Shown: in pieces, positions 1 to 6,998 of the stretch
Position numbering within the stretch: position 1 is the stretch's first letter
Layout of the letters: every line of letters starts with the position of its first letter
NCBI GenBank assembly: GCA_036374795.1
Contig: DASUTC010000280.1
Span: forward strand, 1-33,805
DNA: 33,805 nt
Direction: 5' to 3'
Source of the DNA: Herpetosiphonaceae bacterium
Lineage (GTDB): Bacteria; Chloroflexota; Chloroflexia; Chloroflexales; Kallotenuaceae
The notes under the pieces: model-generated
Told to the model about the DNA's origin: nothing
Database searches by the model: none
What the model saw: only the letters and a program-made list of their open reading frames with translations
Program-made: the position numbers and the translations under genes

Positions 1-63
1 GACGTGCTGGAACTCCCAACCGGCTTTGCCGCCTTGCACGACCACGTCGCAAAGCTTCTCCAT
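1..63 (-). CDS. possible partial gene fragment at the left edge (5' end)
   Basis: On the minus strand a frame reading MEKLCDVVVQGGKAGWEFQH runs off the window edge. The same frame stays open upstream to about position 135, with protein-like composition (ADRACLQDLHERIVRSCR before the Met), then meets a stop. I see no Shine-Dalgarno before the ATG at 63, so this may be the middle of a decayed gene rather than a true start. The family is not recognised. Confidence 0.2.
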   Translation of the reverse strand, partial: MEKLCDVVVQGGKAGWEFQHV

Positions 64-471
64 CCGGCATGAGCGCACGATGCGTTCGTGAAGGTCCTGT
101 AGACATGCTCGATCTGCGGGGGCCGAGCGGGCGACCTAAGCCTCAGCCGTCGAGTACACCCCATGCAGCGATGTCCTCCGTGCTGCTCGCGGCACCTTGC
201 GCGCGCAGGTGAACACCTGCGCCTCCCCGCGCACCACCCCATGACGCAGCCCCGCAACGCCAGCGCTGCCGGGAACAGGTGGCGGTATCCGCGCATCGCC
301 AAATTGTGCCCCTTTTTGTACCCCCTGACCCGTAGATTTCCGCCGTGATCTGTGGTTTACTCGTAGGGCATCGGTGGTTTAAACTCAGTTAAGACCCACC
401 ACGACGATCGTCGACCAGGGTCCCCTGCCGCCGTCGTCAGTCCGACGCTATGACCCACAGGAGGAACAGGC
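64..471. other. left-edge region without a convincing gene
   Basis: Apart from the upstream continuation of the edge fragment, no frame here has a good ribosome binding site together with protein-like composition. The last 20 bases carry the AGGAGG Shine-Dalgarno of the M23 peptidase gene. Confidence 0.5.
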
Positions 472-1029
472 ATGCTTGCCAGCCGCTCACCCAAACGCAT
501 CCGTCGCCGCTCTACCCTGTTCGCCGCACTCGCCCTGAGTGCTACGCTGCTGCTCTCCGCCCTGGTGCCGCAGAACGTTGCGCCGGCGCACGCCCGGCCC
601 TTGTTCCGCATGCCGTTTCGCTGTGGACAAACCTGGATCGCCAGCACACGCAGCAATCACAACCCGCTCTACGCCGTTGATTTCAACCGCGACAATGACT
701 TCGGCGATGCAGTGATCGCGAGTGCCGGTGGCACGATCTCCGTGATTCGCAACCTTGGCGATGAGAGCTATGGTCGCTATATGATCATCAACCACGGCGG
801 CGGCTGGACCACGCTGTACGCCCACCTGTCCGAAACCTTTGGGAGCGTGGGCCAGTCCGTGTCGATGGGCACGCGCATCGGCTCGGTCGGGAACAGCGGC
901 GGCAGCAGCGGCGCGCACCTGCACTACGAGCAGCGCTACAACAGCTCTGCCGTGAAGGCCATCTTAGGCAGCTACGAGGTCAAATATTTCGACGATTATC
1001 AGCCACTCACCAGCCATAACAGTTGCTAA
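472..1029 (+). CDS. secreted M23 family metallopeptidase (LytM-like)
   Basis: A 185-residue exported protein. The start is fixed by an AGGAGG about 8 bases upstream of the ATG. Residues 1-41 form a signal peptide: a very basic n-region (RSPKRIRRR), a hydrophobic core and an AHA cleavage site. The rest is one M23 domain. Visible zinc and catalytic positions are H63 and D70 (NHNPLYAVDF), H118 (LYAHLS) and the HxH motif H149/H151 (GAHLHYE), matching the LytM pattern. The family cleaves peptidoglycan cross-bridges or stems outside the membrane. There is no SH3 or LysM wall-binding domain, so it is a minimal stand-alone enzyme. It could be a cell-wall remodelling or bacteriolytic factor; the sequence does not decide. 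No functional partner sits beside it. Confidence 0.9.
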   Translation: MLASRSPKRIRRRSTLFAALALSATLLLSALVPQNVAPAHARPLFRMPFRCGQTWIASTRSNHNPLYAVDFNRDNDFGDAVIASAGGTISVIRNLGDESYGRYMIINHGGGWTTLYAHLSETFGSVGQSVSMGTRIGSVGNSGGSSGAHLHYEQRYNSSAVKAILGSYEVKYFDDYQPLTSHNSC

Positions 1030-1298
1030 TCGGCCACATTGTGGCACCGCAGGACCTTCGGGCGCGCTTGGCCGCGCCCCCTGACTTCTGCAGATCGCCT
1101 CAGGGCTTCCGCCGGTTCGTGCGCTGCCGGTTCCGGAGGGTCCAGAACCGGCGTTCCGTGATCCACGACTACCAGCACTCCGCATCGGGCTGGCGCACAA
1201 AAGCGTATGTGCTGCGGAGCCTCGGACGCCGCGCGTGTGAGGAAACGGGCCTCGATCGGCGAGTCTACAAGCCGGACCAGCCGCACCATGCTGTCCAT
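1026..1298 (-). CDS. doubtful small hypothetical protein
   Basis: A 90-residue minus-strand frame starts at an ATG preceded by AGGGGA at 7-base spacing. Its stop (TAG) overlaps the stop of the convergent M23 gene by a few bases. The N-terminus (MDSMVRLVRLVDSPIEARFL) looks protein-like. The C-terminal half is rich in Arg, Ala and Pro and could be chance coding in GC-rich DNA. Third-position GC looks lower than in the clear genes nearby. The family is not recognised; treat as tentative. Confidence 0.25.
   Translation of the reverse strand: MDSMVRLVRLVDSPIEARFLTRAASEAPQHIRFCAPARCGVLVVVDHGTPVLDPPEPAAHEPAEALRRSAEVRGRGQARPKVLRCHNVAD
1126..1152 (+). terminator. stem-loop about 100 bases after the M23 gene
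   Basis: Perfect 8-bp arms GCCGGTTC and GAACCGGC are separated by 11 bases. No T-run follows. It could end the M23 transcript, but it also lies inside a doubtful minus-strand frame. Confidence 0.3.
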
Positions 1299-1809
1299 TG
1301 GTACGTCCCCTATCATTCGCGATCACGGCGGGTATGTCAGCAAACCAGCGGCCAAGCCAGGCGAGTCTTCTCTTCCTACCCTGCTCCTGCTTTCCCCAGG
1401 AACGTGGTAAGGCACGACGCAGGACGAAACACACGAGCACGGCACGGGGATGCAGCGGTAGCCCCTCGCAGCGGTGTTGCCAGCACCCAGGCTGGTCGCC
1501 GCTGAAGGAGCTACCGCCCCAGGATGATGTCTGAGTCGCCACGTGGCACATCCATGCACTACGATGGCACGAGAGGTGCCGAGCGGTTGCTTACCCCAAA
1601 ATAATGTTATGTCAACCCCATGCGCGCCAGGTGATTACCTGCATCAACGATACATGTCACGACGCCCGGCGCGTGGCTGTGCGCTTCCGGCGCCTGAGTT
1701 TCGACATGACGCGCGCACATCAGTCGGGGTTCTCCTGCCGATGAACGCGGCATCCTTCCTCGTGTCACGGTGTCGTCTACCACGAACCGGCTAAATCGGC
1801 TGCACGACG
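1299..1809. other. intergenic region, nothing convincing
   Basis: No frame combines a ribosome binding site with protein-like sequence. A short inverted repeat CAGGT-GATT-ACCTG lies at 1628-1641; alone it is too weak to name. Confidence 0.45.
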
Positions 1810-1825
1810 CGCTCCTCCGGGAGCG
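1810..1825 (-). terminator. stem-loop right after the stop of the small minus-strand gene
   Basis: CGCTCC-TCCG-GGAGCG is a 6-bp GC-rich stem with a 4-base loop. It begins one base beyond the TAG of the 1827-2042 gene. No T-run follows on the minus strand. Confidence 0.4.
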
Positions 1826-1826
1826 G

Positions 1827-2042
1827 CTACATGATCGGTCGTGGCAACCGATCCTTCAGCGTAGCAATCTGCTCGTCTGATGCGACCAGTTGTTGGCGCA
1901 GGTGTCGGGGAAGGAAGCCCTGCTTCGCGTTTGGACTCGCCGTCGATTCGACCGACCAGCCTTCGCGCCCGAGCTGCTGCTCGTCCGTGGCGAATGCCTG
2001 CTGGTTGATGTATTCTCGAACCATCGTCGTCCTGCGCTGCAT
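1827..2042 (-). CDS. small hypothetical protein (71 aa)
   Basis: The start was chosen at the ATG giving MQRRTTMVREYINQQAFATD because GGAGG lies 8 bases upstream; ATG at 2048 would be too close to it. The first half (REYINQQAF...LGREGWSVES) resembles small Chloroflexi proteins in which a short strand/helix unit ending in a 'GW.V' motif precedes transmembrane segments. No membrane segment follows here, and the C-terminus is Gln/Arg-rich (LRQQLVASDEQIATLKDRL). The function is unknown. It is divergent from the 2228-2446 gene and its promoter region carries palindromic sites, so it is probably regulated. The family resemblance is from memory and weak. Confidence 0.5.
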   Translation of the reverse strand: MQRRTTMVREYINQQAFATDEQQLGREGWSVESTASPNAKQGFLPRHLRQQLVASDEQIATLKDRLPRPIM

Positions 2043-2061
2043 AATCATTCCCTCCAACGGA

Positions 2062-2074
2062 TGGGATCATCCCA
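2062..2074. promoter_or_regulatory. 13-base palindrome in the leader of the small minus-strand gene
   Basis: TGGGATCATCCCA is a perfect odd palindrome. It lies about 20 bases upstream of the start at 2042, between the inferred transcription start (about 2109) and the Shine-Dalgarno. It could be an operator or a small leader structure. Confidence 0.35.
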
Positions 2075-2104
2075 CACCGTTGTTCCAAAGCGTACCTTAT
2101 TAGC

Positions 2105-2114
2105 TGTATATACA
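2105..2114. promoter_or_regulatory. operator-like palindrome TGTATATACA, copy 1
   Basis: Perfect 10-base palindrome. It falls at the predicted transcription start of the minus-strand promoter, where a bound repressor would block initiation. Confidence 0.5.
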
Positions 2115-2115
2115 C

Positions 2116-2144
2116 ATTGTATCATTTTGTATATACAAATTCAA
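2116..2144 (-). promoter_or_regulatory. predicted sigma-70-type promoter for the small minus-strand gene
   Basis: On the minus strand TTGAAT (2144-2139) and TACAAT (2121-2116) are separated by exactly 17 bases. The spacer contains the 14-base palindrome at 2126-2139. The predicted start is near 2109. Confidence 0.5.
2126..2139. promoter_or_regulatory. operator-like palindrome TTTGTATATACAAA, copy 2
   Basis: Perfect 14-base palindrome sharing the core TGTATATACA with the other two copies. It sits between the -35 and -10 boxes of the minus-strand promoter. Confidence 0.5.
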
Positions 2145-2160
2145 CCAATAATCAATGCAT

Positions 2161-2190
2161 TTTACATTGATTTGTGTGGTATTATATATA
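2161..2190 (+). promoter_or_regulatory. predicted promoter for the small plus-strand gene
   Basis: TTTACA (2161-2166) and TATATA (2185-2190) are 18 bases apart in an AT-rich island that stands out in GC-rich DNA. The expected start near 2197 is inside the third palindrome. Confidence 0.45.
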
Positions 2191-2191
2191 G

Positions 2192-2207
2192 TAGTGTATA
2201 TACACTA
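2192..2207. promoter_or_regulatory. operator-like palindrome TAGTGTATATACACTA, copy 3
   Basis: Perfect 16-base palindrome with core TGTATATACA. It overlaps the predicted transcription start of the plus-strand gene and ends 20 bases before its ATG. Confidence 0.55.
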
Positions 2208-2227
2208 TTGTTCTTGGAGAAGACTGA

Positions 2228-2446
2228 ATGAAGATTACACGTCGATCGGATACGGGGAAAGGCGGGCATCTGCTGATCTCGGTTCCCGCCAACCGGATCG
2301 CCGAGGTTGAGGCGGCGCTCAACTTTCTTGAGGCACAGCGCCAGCAGCGGGGATCGCAGATCATCATTGACGTGATGCTTCGAGCGGCGAAGCGGAGCGG
2401 CTGGAAACCGGACTCTCAGGTGGACCCAGCGATGCCGAGGTCGTGA
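2228..2446 (+). CDS. small protein, possible DNA-binding autoregulator
   Basis: 72 residues with GGAGA 7 bases before the ATG. The order is a basic N-terminus (KITRRSDTGKGG), a likely strand (HLLISVPA), a long helix (AEVEAALNFLEAQRQQR), then a second helix (IIIDVMLRAAKRSG). A short strand followed by helices in a basic protein of this size would suit a ribbon-helix-helix-like fold, but I cannot assign a family. The case for a regulator comes mostly from context: three TGTATATACA palindromes lie in the divergent promoter region upstream. It is followed by a stem-loop. It could equally be an unrelated small protein. Confidence 0.6.
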   Translation: MKITRRSDTGKGGHLLISVPANRIAEVEAALNFLEAQRQQRGSQIIIDVMLRAAKRSGWKPDSQVDPAMPRS

Positions 2447-2462
2447 CTCGTCGGCCTGCCCT

Positions 2463-2500
2463 CCGTCTCGCCGCGCTCCTATCGGAGAGGTAGGAGACGG
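2463..2500 (+). terminator. stem-loop after the small plus-strand gene
   Basis: Arms CCGTCTC (2463-2469) and GAGACGG (2494-2500) enclose a second possible pairing, CTCCTA with TAGGAG. It begins 17 bases after the stop. Only a weak TTTG follows, so an intrinsic terminator is possible but not certain. Confidence 0.45.
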
Positions 2501-2754
2501 GGAGGTTTGAGAACAACCATTATCGGCATCACTCGAACCGATGGTGTTCCCGGTAGCAGAGCTTGATCGAGGAAGGCGAACGTCGTCGCGAGGATGCGAT
2601 TCCACTGGGTGCGGTACAGCCGCAGATCGGTCAGCGCCCGGTCGAGCACCTCGGCGGGCGATGAACCGCCAAACAGGATACAGAACGAGAGCCAGGGGAG
2701 CATTTCGCGCCCTGGGTCAGATCCAGGACCCATGCGGTGGTGGCATGATCGCAA
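2479..2754 (-). CDS. doubtful short frame downstream of the 239-residue protein
   Basis: A minus-strand frame of 91 codons contains a protein-like middle (AEVLDRALTDLRLYRTQWN, then ILATTFAFLDQALL). It lies just after the 2779-3498 gene on the same strand but in a different frame. No clear ribosome binding site was found. It might be a remnant of a disrupted gene. The family is not recognised. Confidence 0.2.
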   Translation of the reverse strand: MRSCHHRMGPGSDPGREMLPWLSFCILFGGSSPAEVLDRALTDLRLYRTQWNRILATTFAFLDQALLPGTPSVRVMPIMVVLKPPRLLPLR

Positions 2755-2778
2755 CGCGACGTGACGAGCAGCGGCTGC

Positions 2779-3498
2779 TTATCGTGCTGGCGGGGCCGAC
2801 AGGCCAGACCCCGGCCACGCCACATACGGGAGCGAGCGATTGAAGCTGCGCTTGACGTGCGAATACGGGAGAAACAGGTCCTGCGCCGGATCGTACTTGA
2901 GCGTCTGAGCGGTGATCAACGAACCATACTGGACCGCTGTGACCGCTTCGGGTAGGTGCGTCAGCACGGTACCACCCGCCATCTCTGCGTGCAGCCACAC
3001 ATACACCGTGTTGAGCGGCGTCAACCACGCCGCCTGGTCCGCCGACACGGCGTGCGCGCTGATGGGGATCGCTGGAGTCGGGGAGCTATTGATGATCGCG
3101 GCTTGCGTGAGGCCAAAGATCAAGGCGGGATACTGGGTGAGCGGGACCTGATTCTCGACGTAGAACTGCCGCGCACCAACAGCCCCAGCGCAGGGAAGGG
3201 GACCATGGAACCGCGCATCGGCGGCGAAGGCGTAGGCATGCGCGGGGCGTACTGGATAGGGCTGCGATTGGGTCGGCATGAGCCGCGCCCCGTGAACGAG
3301 CCGCGTGGGGGCGGCATAAAGGCCGTAGGTGTCCGACCACGCTACGAGGTTGTCCGCGCGCGGCGTGAAACTTTGCCAGACGACCGTGGGATGGTGGGGA
3401 TCGTTGACCGGCTTCGCGATGACGATCATACGGTTGGTGGCCTGGATCACGTGCAGATCGGCGGGATCAATAAGCAACTGGAGCGAACAGGTTGGCAT
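2779..3498 (-). CDS. unrecognised beta-rich protein, 239 aa
   Basis: The start was set at the ATG giving MPTCSLQLL because AGGAG lies 8 bases upstream. The sequence alternates short hydrophobic and polar stretches with many aromatic residues (TVVWQSFTP, VAWSDTYGLYAA, TVYVWLHAEMAGGTVL), which suggests a beta-sandwich. There is no signal peptide and no membrane segment. The layout recalls a scattered family of about 200-residue proteins of fungi and filamentous bacteria that have a 'V.W..F....N.V.W...Y..Y' block and a late 'VYVWLQ' block; no function is known to me for it. The last 25 residues (after KYDPAQDLFLPYS) look like an unstructured tail. Neighbours give no functional clue. Confidence 0.6.
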   Translation of the reverse strand: MPTCSLQLLIDPADLHVIQATNRMIVIAKPVNDPHHPTVVWQSFTPRADNLVAWSDTYGLYAAPTRLVHGARLMPTQSQPYPVRPAHAYAFAADARFHGPLPCAGAVGARQFYVENQVPLTQYPALIFGLTQAAIINSSPTPAIPISAHAVSADQAAWLTPLNTVYVWLHAEMAGGTVLTHLPEAVTAVQYGSLITAQTLKYDPAQDLFLPYSHVKRSFNRSLPYVAWPGSGLSAPPAR

Positions 3499-4004
3499 GG
3501 GGGGTACTCCTATCACGAGCTAAAATGCGTGCTGGGTGTGGTTGCACCGAACGTAGGACCATTTCATCATAGAGCGACCGGCATGATGGATCGGTTTCCG
3601 GTAGCAAAAGCGGTAGAGCAGGTGATACAGGGACAAGCTCAGGTTGCAGCCGACGCGATCGGGGTCATCGAGGAGGTGCTGGCACGGGTGGCGTCGTCGG
3701 TTGCGACGCAAGGACCGCACGGCGACGATGCGACGGGACCAGGACGGGGCAGACCGGTACGCCTGCTCCTGGCGACCCTCACGATCGATGTCCTATCTGG
3801 TGCTCCCCTGGTCGGCGGCAGGAGGTCAGGCACCATCGTCTCGCGCCGCGTCGCAGCTCTGCGCTACAATAGCATGCAGCCCCACACGCCGACACGCGCT
3901 CGATCCAGAAACCAGCGGTCGTCCTGATAGACGCGCAGATCGGTGATGTGACTCCTTCCGAGCACCAGGGTGGCGCGGGTACCTCCCCGCAACCTGCTGA
4001 CCGC
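3499..4004. other. region without a clear gene
   Basis: Both strands have open frames, but none has a good start signal and coherent composition. A stretch near 3864-4052 on the minus strand (TLVLGRSHITDLRVYQDDRW) looks protein-like and may be debris of another gene. Confidence 0.4.
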
Positions 4005-4260
4005 CGCTCCCTCCAGGATGCTGGACTCTCGCCGACCAAGCATGTGCAGCATGGGGCGTGGACGTTTGAGCAGCGCTATGCGCGGCTTGATCCCAACGAT
4101 CCGACGGATGCACTGGCGTAGACGCTCCTCGCCTATGTTGCCTGCTTCGCGCCGGGGGAGCCGGTGCCGCGCTGGTTAATGTACTCAAGGCTCAAGGGCA
4201 AGACACAGCCGCGCAGTACCACGCTGACGACCAGGACCGGGCGCGGCCTGCCACCCGCAT
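4005..4260 (+). pseudogene. remnant of an NB-ARC/TPR (STAND) regulator
   Basis: The plus strand reads SLQDAGLSPTKHVQHGAWTF, then EQRYARLDPNDPTDALA, an in-frame TAG at 4119-4121, then LLAYVACFAPGEPVPRWL. This is the hallmark stretch after the nucleotide-binding domain of large Chloroflexi NB-ARC/TPR proteins, in which 'LDP.D..DALA...L...ACFAPGEPIPR' is followed by a short winged helix and TPRs. A shift to another frame is needed after about 4195 (GQDTAAQYHADD). Neither the P-loop domain upstream nor the TPR array downstream remains. The stop, the shift and the missing ends make this a decayed fragment. Confidence 0.6.
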
Positions 4261-4520
4261 GCTGTCGGGCGTTGCGACACTCCAGGTGCTCCGTTCAGGT
4301 GTCCCGGACATTCGCGGCCTGCCGATCCACCTGGCCCCCGGCTGTCAGGTCTTGGCGCTCGCGCAGGGTTTGGTGCTCGGCCATGCGTCTGCGCCGGGCA
4401 TCGCGGATGCTGCCCTGCATTGGCTATGCGACAGACATCTAGACGAGTCGGGCAATCAGCGCGATCTTGATACCCAGGCGGCAGGAGCGTGCTCTTGGGG
4501 GGGGAGGTGAAACGGCATAC
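4261..4520. other. downstream debris of the STAND remnant
   Basis: A plus-strand frame (from MLSGVATLQVLRSGVPDIRG) stays open to about 4510 and may continue the decayed regulator, but no domain can be recognised in it. No independent gene is supported. Confidence 0.3.
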
Positions 4521-4557
4521 GCTGCGGCTCAATGGGATGCTCCAGTTGAGCCGCAGC
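4521..4557 (-). terminator. strong stem-loop after the LamG/discoidin-like gene
   Basis: Perfect 12-bp arms GCTGCGGCTCAA (4521-4532) and TTGAGCCGCAGC (4546-4557) with a 13-base loop. It lies about 100 bases beyond the stop of the minus-strand gene ending at 4659. No T-run follows on either strand. Confidence 0.45.
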
Positions 4558-4658
4558 CGTCATCGAGGCAGGCGTGCGCCGGATTCAGGCCATATCGCAG
4601 GCTATGTCCATGACCCGAATCGGGCACATCCGTACCATCGGCTATCCGCGAGTCCGCG

Positions 4659-6953
4659 TCATGGATAGACCTCGAACTCGTTGACACGAACGTACTGTGG
4701 TTGGTTCGATGGTCCACGGCGACCAAGGATACGCACCAGCCGTGCCGTTGTCGGCGCAAAGGTATGTGTCACCGTGAGGGCGGTATTCCCGGTTCTAGAG
4801 TCGACCGTGACCCAGGTGCTGCCGTCCCACACCTGAATATCGTAATCCTGGATGGGATATCCTGAGCTTGTGTACATGACCACCCTCGAGAACGTCTTGG
4901 TCGTTCCGAAGTCGAGCTGCACCCACTGTGGGAGGTAGCCGTCGGGAGCGTACCTATCCGCATTAACCCAGCTATACGCGCCGCCCACCGTGGTCGTTCT
5001 TGACCCATCGTTGACCCGTGATGGAGCGTATCCATCGTAGGGATAGGTCGAAGATGCGGCAGCAATCGCCGAGCGCGCGAGGTTCTCATCGCCGCTACCA
5101 CCCTCCCCGCCGACGCTACATACCATCCAGTCGACGGTCCCGGTGCCATACTGGATAAACGTGGACTCCTCGAATCCAACAACCGCAGCGCCCATGTCGT
5201 CGTATCTCTTCTCAATGATCGCTTTCACGCCGGCGGTGGCATCGATCTTCTGCAAGATCGTCGCGCTCAGACCCAGCGAGATCTCGACTTTCGGCCCACC
5301 ATCGATTTCAACCCACTTGTAGGCCCAGTAGTTGCCCCACGTTGCCCGGTCCCAGGTGGTGATGAAGAGATCGGTCGTATACCAGTTGCGAATGGTCCTG
5401 CGCTTGATCTTGCCAAAATACGCATTCTTGAGCTCTGCCCCTCCGTTGCCGACGATGACAAGCCGTGGCTCCAGCTTGCCAGCCGTCCAATGTTCGACGG
5501 AGGAGGGACTTGGAACCTTGAATTTCTGGAGGTATTCCATCCCCTTGTTATTCCTAATTCCCGTCGGATTGCATGCGATGGCCTGGGTAGACGCTTGCGT
5601 GATGGACATCGTCGATGATGCCGTGCGCATCTCGTCCCGGTCCGTGTCGCTCGCCTGCGCATACGGGGTATCCGGATCGATACGCTCATTCACGGATAGC
5701 ACCCAGACCTCATAGGTTTCTGTATAGGTTTCGTCGACCGGATCGGTCTTGGGACGAAGATTGCCCGTTGAGTCCACCTGATAGGCGGTCAGGTGCGTCT
5801 TGCTCAGATCCGTTTCATAGACGACCATCGACACGCCGGTGCTATCTGGGGCCACCTCCCCGAAGTTGGGAATGTAGATCTGCGGGTAATAGACGCTCCC
5901 GTTGACATCTTGGAACTGCGCAACTTGGGCTTTGAACGATTGCCAGTCTGGCGCGTTCGGGTCGACGATGCCTGCCTGTTCTGCTTCCTGGATGACCGTG
6001 CTGAGCAAGATATTGTCATCACCGTCGAACCTTCTCGCGATGCCGTTGTAGACCAGGTTGCGGAACTGGAGGTTCTGCGCATACGTGAGCACCGGCTGCA
6101 TCGTCTGCTGGAGGCGGGCTTTGAGCAAGACATCGTCGGAGAGCGCATACTTCTGGTGGAGATAGCTGTTTGTTCTATTCCTGTCTGCCTCGATCAGGGC
6201 CGTTGGGTAGATCAGGATTTCGGCGATATCCCCGGTCATGAAGGACGACGAGTAGTAGGCACCGATTTGCGCCAGGGTCCAGGGACCGGACGTCGTCAAC
6301 GTGTGCGAGGAGATCAGGCTCCCATCTCGATAGAAGGTGAGCGTAGCACCGTCGTAACGAACCATGAGAGCATGGTACACACGGGTATTGCCGATGGAAC
6401 TCCTCGTTGTCGGCAGGTTATTGCCGCTGCCCACAACCAGCACCTGGCTGCCATTTTCCCAGCGGAGCTGGTTGTTTGGTGAAGAACCGCCCGGACCCAG
6501 GATCATACTGTATGTTTCGGTAGACTTGCTGTTCTTTCCAACAATGAAAATCGTGAAGGTTCGAGGGCTGACCGGAGTACTCAGCGTGAGCGACTGTGCG
6601 CCGTTGAAGCGGAGCACAGGCAGGTTATTGAGCGTATTCTCGATCAGGGCCGGCTGTCGCGACGTCGTGGTCATAGAGGCGTGATTTCCCGCGCCGCTCT
6701 GATCAGCCCAGGCTGATACCTTGCCAGCGCTGGCGGTTACGCCTGCGTCCGCTCGTAACCAGAGTTGCGCGCCGGGGGTCGGAGGAGCGATGACCTGAGG
6801 AGATTGCGACATTGATGAGGCCGCCTGCATCGGTTGGGCGGTTGGCACCATCGTGATCCCGGTGATCAGGGCCAAAAGCATCAGCACAGTCCGAGCGAGG
6901 GGGGGCAGCATGAAGGCAGTCTTTTTCATGGCGTTTGTCATCCTGTTTCTCAT
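4659..6953 (-). CDS. secreted protein with LamG-like N-terminus and F5/8 type C (discoidin) C-terminus
   Basis: About 764 residues. Several starts are possible (6998, 6953, 6941, 6929) and none has a strong Shine-Dalgarno; 6953 (MRNRMTNAMKKTAF) is a compromise, and MKKTAF alone would also give a normal signal peptide. A hydrophobic core (TVLMLLALITGITMV) precedes the mature protein. Domain 1, roughly residues 60-255, is a concanavalin-like LamG domain (PGAQLWLRADAGV, WADQSGAGNHAS, then VRYDGATLTFYRDG and GDIAEILIYPTAL). Residues of about 265-610 form a middle region I do not recognise, containing FRNLVYNGIARRFDGDDNIL and TYEVWVLSVNERID. The last 140 residues are a discoidin/CBM32-like domain (NLARSAIAAASSTYP, PQWVQLDFGTTKTFSRVVMY, YVRVNEFEVYP). 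Both end domains typically bind glycans. No glycosidase or peptidase motif is visible. Confidence 0.8.
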   Translation of the reverse strand: MRNRMTNAMKKTAFMLPPLARTVLMLLALITGITMVPTAQPMQAASSMSQSPQVIAPPTPGAQLWLRADAGVTASAGKVSAWADQSGAGNHASMTTTSRQPALIENTLNNLPVLRFNGAQSLTLSTPVSPRTFTIFIVGKNSKSTETYSMILGPGGSSPNNQLRWENGSQVLVVGSGNNLPTTRSSIGNTRVYHALMVRYDGATLTFYRDGSLISSHTLTTSGPWTLAQIGAYYSSSFMTGDIAEILIYPTALIEADRNRTNSYLHQKYALSDDVLLKARLQQTMQPVLTYAQNLQFRNLVYNGIARRFDGDDNILLSTVIQEAEQAGIVDPNAPDWQSFKAQVAQFQDVNGSVYYPQIYIPNFGEVAPDSTGVSMVVYETDLSKTHLTAYQVDSTGNLRPKTDPVDETYTETYEVWVLSVNERIDPDTPYAQASDTDRDEMRTASSTMSITQASTQAIACNPTGIRNNKGMEYLQKFKVPSPSSVEHWTAGKLEPRLVIVGNGGAELKNAYFGKIKRRTIRNWYTTDLFITTWDRATWGNYWAYKWVEIDGGPKVEISLGLSATILQKIDATAGVKAIIEKRYDDMGAAVVGFEESTFIQYGTGTVDWMVCSVGGEGGSGDENLARSAIAAASSTYPYDGYAPSRVNDGSRTTTVGGAYSWVNADRYAPDGYLPQWVQLDFGTTKTFSRVVMYTSSGYPIQDYDIQVWDGSTWVTVDSRTGNTALTVTHTFAPTTARLVRILGRRGPSNQPQYVRVNEFEVYP

Positions 6954-6998
6954 GATGTAGAACGATCCAGAGAGAACACAGCACCATACGGGCCTCAT

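Noticed and set aside
1628-1641. Inverted repeat CAGGT-GATT-ACCTG
   Set aside because: Only 5-bp arms and no gene or promoter next to it.
2956-3927. A 323-codon plus-strand open frame
   Set aside because: Mostly antisense to the 2779-3498 gene, which has the better ribosome site; composition is Arg/Gly-rich.
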